A DNA stretch of 64,000 nucleotides. It comes from Cercis canadensis (taxonomy: Eukaryota; Streptophyta; Magnoliopsida; Fabales; Fabaceae). Location of the stretch: positions 146,782-210,781 of the forward strand of contig QAOA01008531.1 of NCBI GenBank assembly GCA_003255065.1, in the 5' to 3' direction. The notes under the pieces were generated by a model. That model worked only from the letters and a program-made list of their open reading frames with translations. It was not told the origin of the DNA and searched no databases. The position numbers and the translations under genes were made by a program. Positions 61,750-64,000 of this stretch are shown in pieces; the first letter of the stretch is position 1; the number at the start of each line of letters is the position of its first letter.

Positions 61750-63193
61750 GTCTGATTTCACTGCAAAGATCCACACCAGTTTTAAGTACATTGTTATTAT
61801 TTGTAATTTACTGGCTATTGGATAAAGTGAATTGCATCTTTTTTTATTTAGTTTGGGGGGTTGCGATTCCCCTTTTGTACTGAGATGGATTTATCAAGGT
61901 GGATGCTCATATTGCTTCTCCCAAATTGTCTATAAGAACAGAATATTAATCTGAAGAATGACCTCCATGTGTTGCTGGTTGCTTATGTTAGTCTGAATTT
62001 TTTTTTGTTACTGCATCTTGAATGTAGACAGGCTGGAAACGATAAATTTGAGCATTTTTAAGACTGGAAGATATGTTGGCAGCTAGGCTGCATTCTGCTA
62101 CTGGTGTCGGACAGACTGGATCCATTATGAAATCGGTGGTTAAGATACATTGACTCCAACATAAATCTGCTTCTTGTTGCTGTATTATCACATTGGGGTC
62201 ATAAAATTGGGGTTATTTATTTATTTTAGGCTTAATTTGGTCTCCTTATTTTAACCACTTGAACGTTTTGGTCCTCCTTCTTTAAAAATGAATTATTGAA
62301 TCCCTCTATATTCATAAAATGTACAAGTTTAGTCCATTTATCTTTAAGTCAAAATTCTTAGGTTTATTTCAAGGTGTAAAGTTCTCTGATTCATAATCCC
62401 ACTGTTCAGATTGAAGAGTTACGTCTTGTGAATCTTCCCATTAAATTTCAGCTCAATCTAACGGTGAAAAAGTCTAAATTTTTGGTTAAATGAAAAATTA
62501 TGGTTTTTGTATTTTGGGTTGAGTCCCACCGTTAGATCGAGCTAAAATTTAGTGAGGAGGTTCACATGATGTAACACTTCAATCTGAACGGTAGGATTAT
62601 GAATCAGATATATTTACACCTTGAAATAAACCTAGGAATTTTGACTTAAAGATAAATAGACTAAACTTGTACATTTTATGAATATAGAGGGACTCAATAG
62701 TTCATTTTTAAAGAAGGGGACCAAAACGTTCAAGTGGTTAAAATATGAGGACCAAAATTGCAATTAAGCCTTTATTTTACCCAAGCTACATTAACGATAG
62801 AACCTTATTGTTAATAAGCATGTATAGTTTACTTACTCTCTAGTATCATTCAGCATACTTCCAACAAGGGGAAAGCCTGTCCTTATCATTGTTCAGGGTA
62901 ATAGTATAGAAGGTGTAAGTACGAATACAACAATTGCCGCCTATTAGTTCTCATTCTGGTAATCCACTAATTGTTTACATAATTGAATCTTTTGTCCTTT
63001 TTTAATTCTCATTTTACTTGTTCAAGGTATCCTAAATGTGGTAAGTTACAAGCAGAAACTTATGAAGCCGGCAACTGAATTTTAATATTTTATATTATAT
63101 ATGACATCAAGGTTTGGCTATAAAATGCGCAAATCACCTATCAAGAAAGCGTCCCTAATTCCACATTTAGCTCATTGACCCTTTGGACATACC
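61750..63193. other. Intergenic region between SKD1 and the subtilase
   Basis: Holds the SKD1 3' UTR, then the Mutator-like MITE at 62229-62770, then an AT-rich subtilase promoter. No further gene is supported. Confidence 0.5.
62229..62770. mobile_element. Mutator-like foldback MITE, family A copy 2
   Basis: The 542-bp element begins GGCTTAATTTGGTCTCC and ends AATTGCAATTAAGCC, and its two halves (about 250 bp each) are inverted repeats along nearly all their length. Perfect 9-bp target duplications TTTATTTTA flank it at 62220-62228 and 62771-62779. It is homologous across its length to 10837-11372, sharing the words cctctatattcataaaat, attcttaggtttattt, aaggtgtaaagtt and ccgttagatcgagctaaaa. 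It encodes no protein and lies in the 3' flank of SKD1. Confidence 0.92.
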
Positions 63194-64000
63194 ATGATGA
63201 AATTTGCTGAAGTTTTCAGTTTCACCCTTCTGTTTATTAGCTATGTTATGGTACATGGAGCCACCACAAAGGTGAGAAGAGGCATGAGTGCTTGGAGTTT
63301 AAGTTTTCATTTTTTTTCCTCCGAGGAGTTGGCATTTATCAAGTTCATTCTTTGTTAGGCTTACTTAATGCATGCTGTTTACGTGAGACTGCATGCATCT
63401 ATAGCCTATGAATCATGGGATATTTACATTAGAGTTTGGTGTTACTAGAGCAGTTGCTGTTAGTAAAATAGCGAATGGGGAAAATCTCTGTTACATCAAT
63501 TTTTTTGGGCCTTTGTGCGAACTGCTGCTCATTTTAATTTTTCTATATATCAAGCATTCAAGCTGGTGAGGTTTTGGTTCTAAACCAGTATGATGATAGA
63601 AAATCTGTAAGCATAATACATCAGTTGATTTGTAATAGGTTACTAACTTTTGGATTTATAATGAAGCAGCATTACATAGTTTACATGGGAGATCACTCAC
63701 ACCCCAATTCAGAATCTGTCATCAGAGCAAACCATGAGATGCTTGCTTCAGTCACCGGAAGGTAGATCACTCTATAAGACAAACTAGAATTAGTTTCAAC
63801 TTCTGGAATTGTGATTTTGTGCTCAATATAAATGTTTCTGAACATCTCTGCTTGTATAAGCAGTAAACTACTCCTCTAGCATTGACATAAGTCATGTTTA
63901 TTTATTTCTTTTTTAGTTTCGATGAAGCAAAAGCAGCAGCACTTCACCATTACAGTAAAACCTTTCGGGGCTTCTCTGCTATGCTTACGCCAGAGCAAGC
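63194..64000 (+). CDS. Subtilisin-like serine protease (subtilase), N-terminal part
   Basis: The gene runs off the right edge; only the first three coding exons are present: 63194-63271, 63670-63761 and 63917 onward. Residues 1-23 form a signal peptide (MMKFAEVFSFTLLFISYVMV), so the enzyme is secreted. Then the inhibitor I9 prodomain starts with HYIVYMGDHSHPNSESV and continues as FDEAKAAALHHYSKTFRGFSAMLTPEQ, the standard prodomain core of plant subtilases. The catalytic Asp, His and Ser lie beyond the window. Two ATGs in tandem (63194 and 63197) can both serve as start. Exon 2 could begin at CAG or CAT (3-nt ambiguity at the acceptor near 63667-63670). The subfamily cannot be fixed from this part. 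Confidence 0.9.

Overview
This window is nuclear DNA from a flowering plant, most likely a core eudicot. Genes are split by AT-rich introns with GT-AG (a few GC-AG) borders. Many families are plant-specific: a PLS-class PPR-DYW protein, a CEN/TFL1-type PEBP, a WIP zinc finger, UDP-apiose/UDP-xylose synthase, a GT29 galactosyltransferase-like protein and a subtilase. Spacers hold small plant-type transposons. Four isolated N characters (22749, 49306, 49488, 49703) look like placeholders for unresolved assembly joins. The species cannot be named from the sequence.

Layout. 1-3761: two tandem alpha/beta-hydrolase genes on the minus strand; the first runs off the left edge. 5623-7590: intronless PPR-DYW gene (minus). 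12739-14071: a four-exon CEN/TFL1-like floral-architecture gene (plus), isolated by about 5 kb and 13 kb without genes. Those spacers carry three long-inverted-repeat Mutator-like MITEs with 9-bp target duplications, a tRNA-derived SINE and microsatellites. 27019-29691: WIP-domain C2H2 zinc finger (plus). 33153-37521: an 18-exon PARP3 gene (plus), preceded by three ABRE/G-box motifs. 38810-39973: GALT29A-like glycosyltransferase (minus). 43221-43718: A20/AN1 stress-associated protein (minus). 45472-49678: a broken region in which an IDM1-like TPL-binding-domain gene is joined in frame to the N-terminus of a CC-NB-ARC resistance gene; the block is bracketed by imperfect Harbinger-like ends. 50036-52291: AXS (plus). 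52961-56017: uncharacterised SAM-dependent methyltransferase (minus). 57436-61749: SKD1/VPS4 AAA ATPase (plus). 62229-62770: fourth Mutator-like MITE. 63194 to the right edge: start of a subtilase (plus).

The genes do not form one pathway. Three relate to cell wall and secretion (AXS supplies nucleotide sugars, GALT29A decorates arabinogalactan, the subtilase is secreted); SKD1 works in endosomal sorting; PARP3 and the SAP are stress or seed related; CEN and WIP are developmental regulators. Gene content suggests an ancestral block that, from memory of Arabidopsis loci, is split there between chromosome 2 (ATC, a SAP, SKD1, AXS1) and chromosome 1 (AXS2, GALT29A, WIP3). The most unusual features are the TDBD/NLR chimera inside a possible gene-capturing transposon, and a foldback Mutator-like family that appears to keep its ends while changing the short repeated word in its centre.
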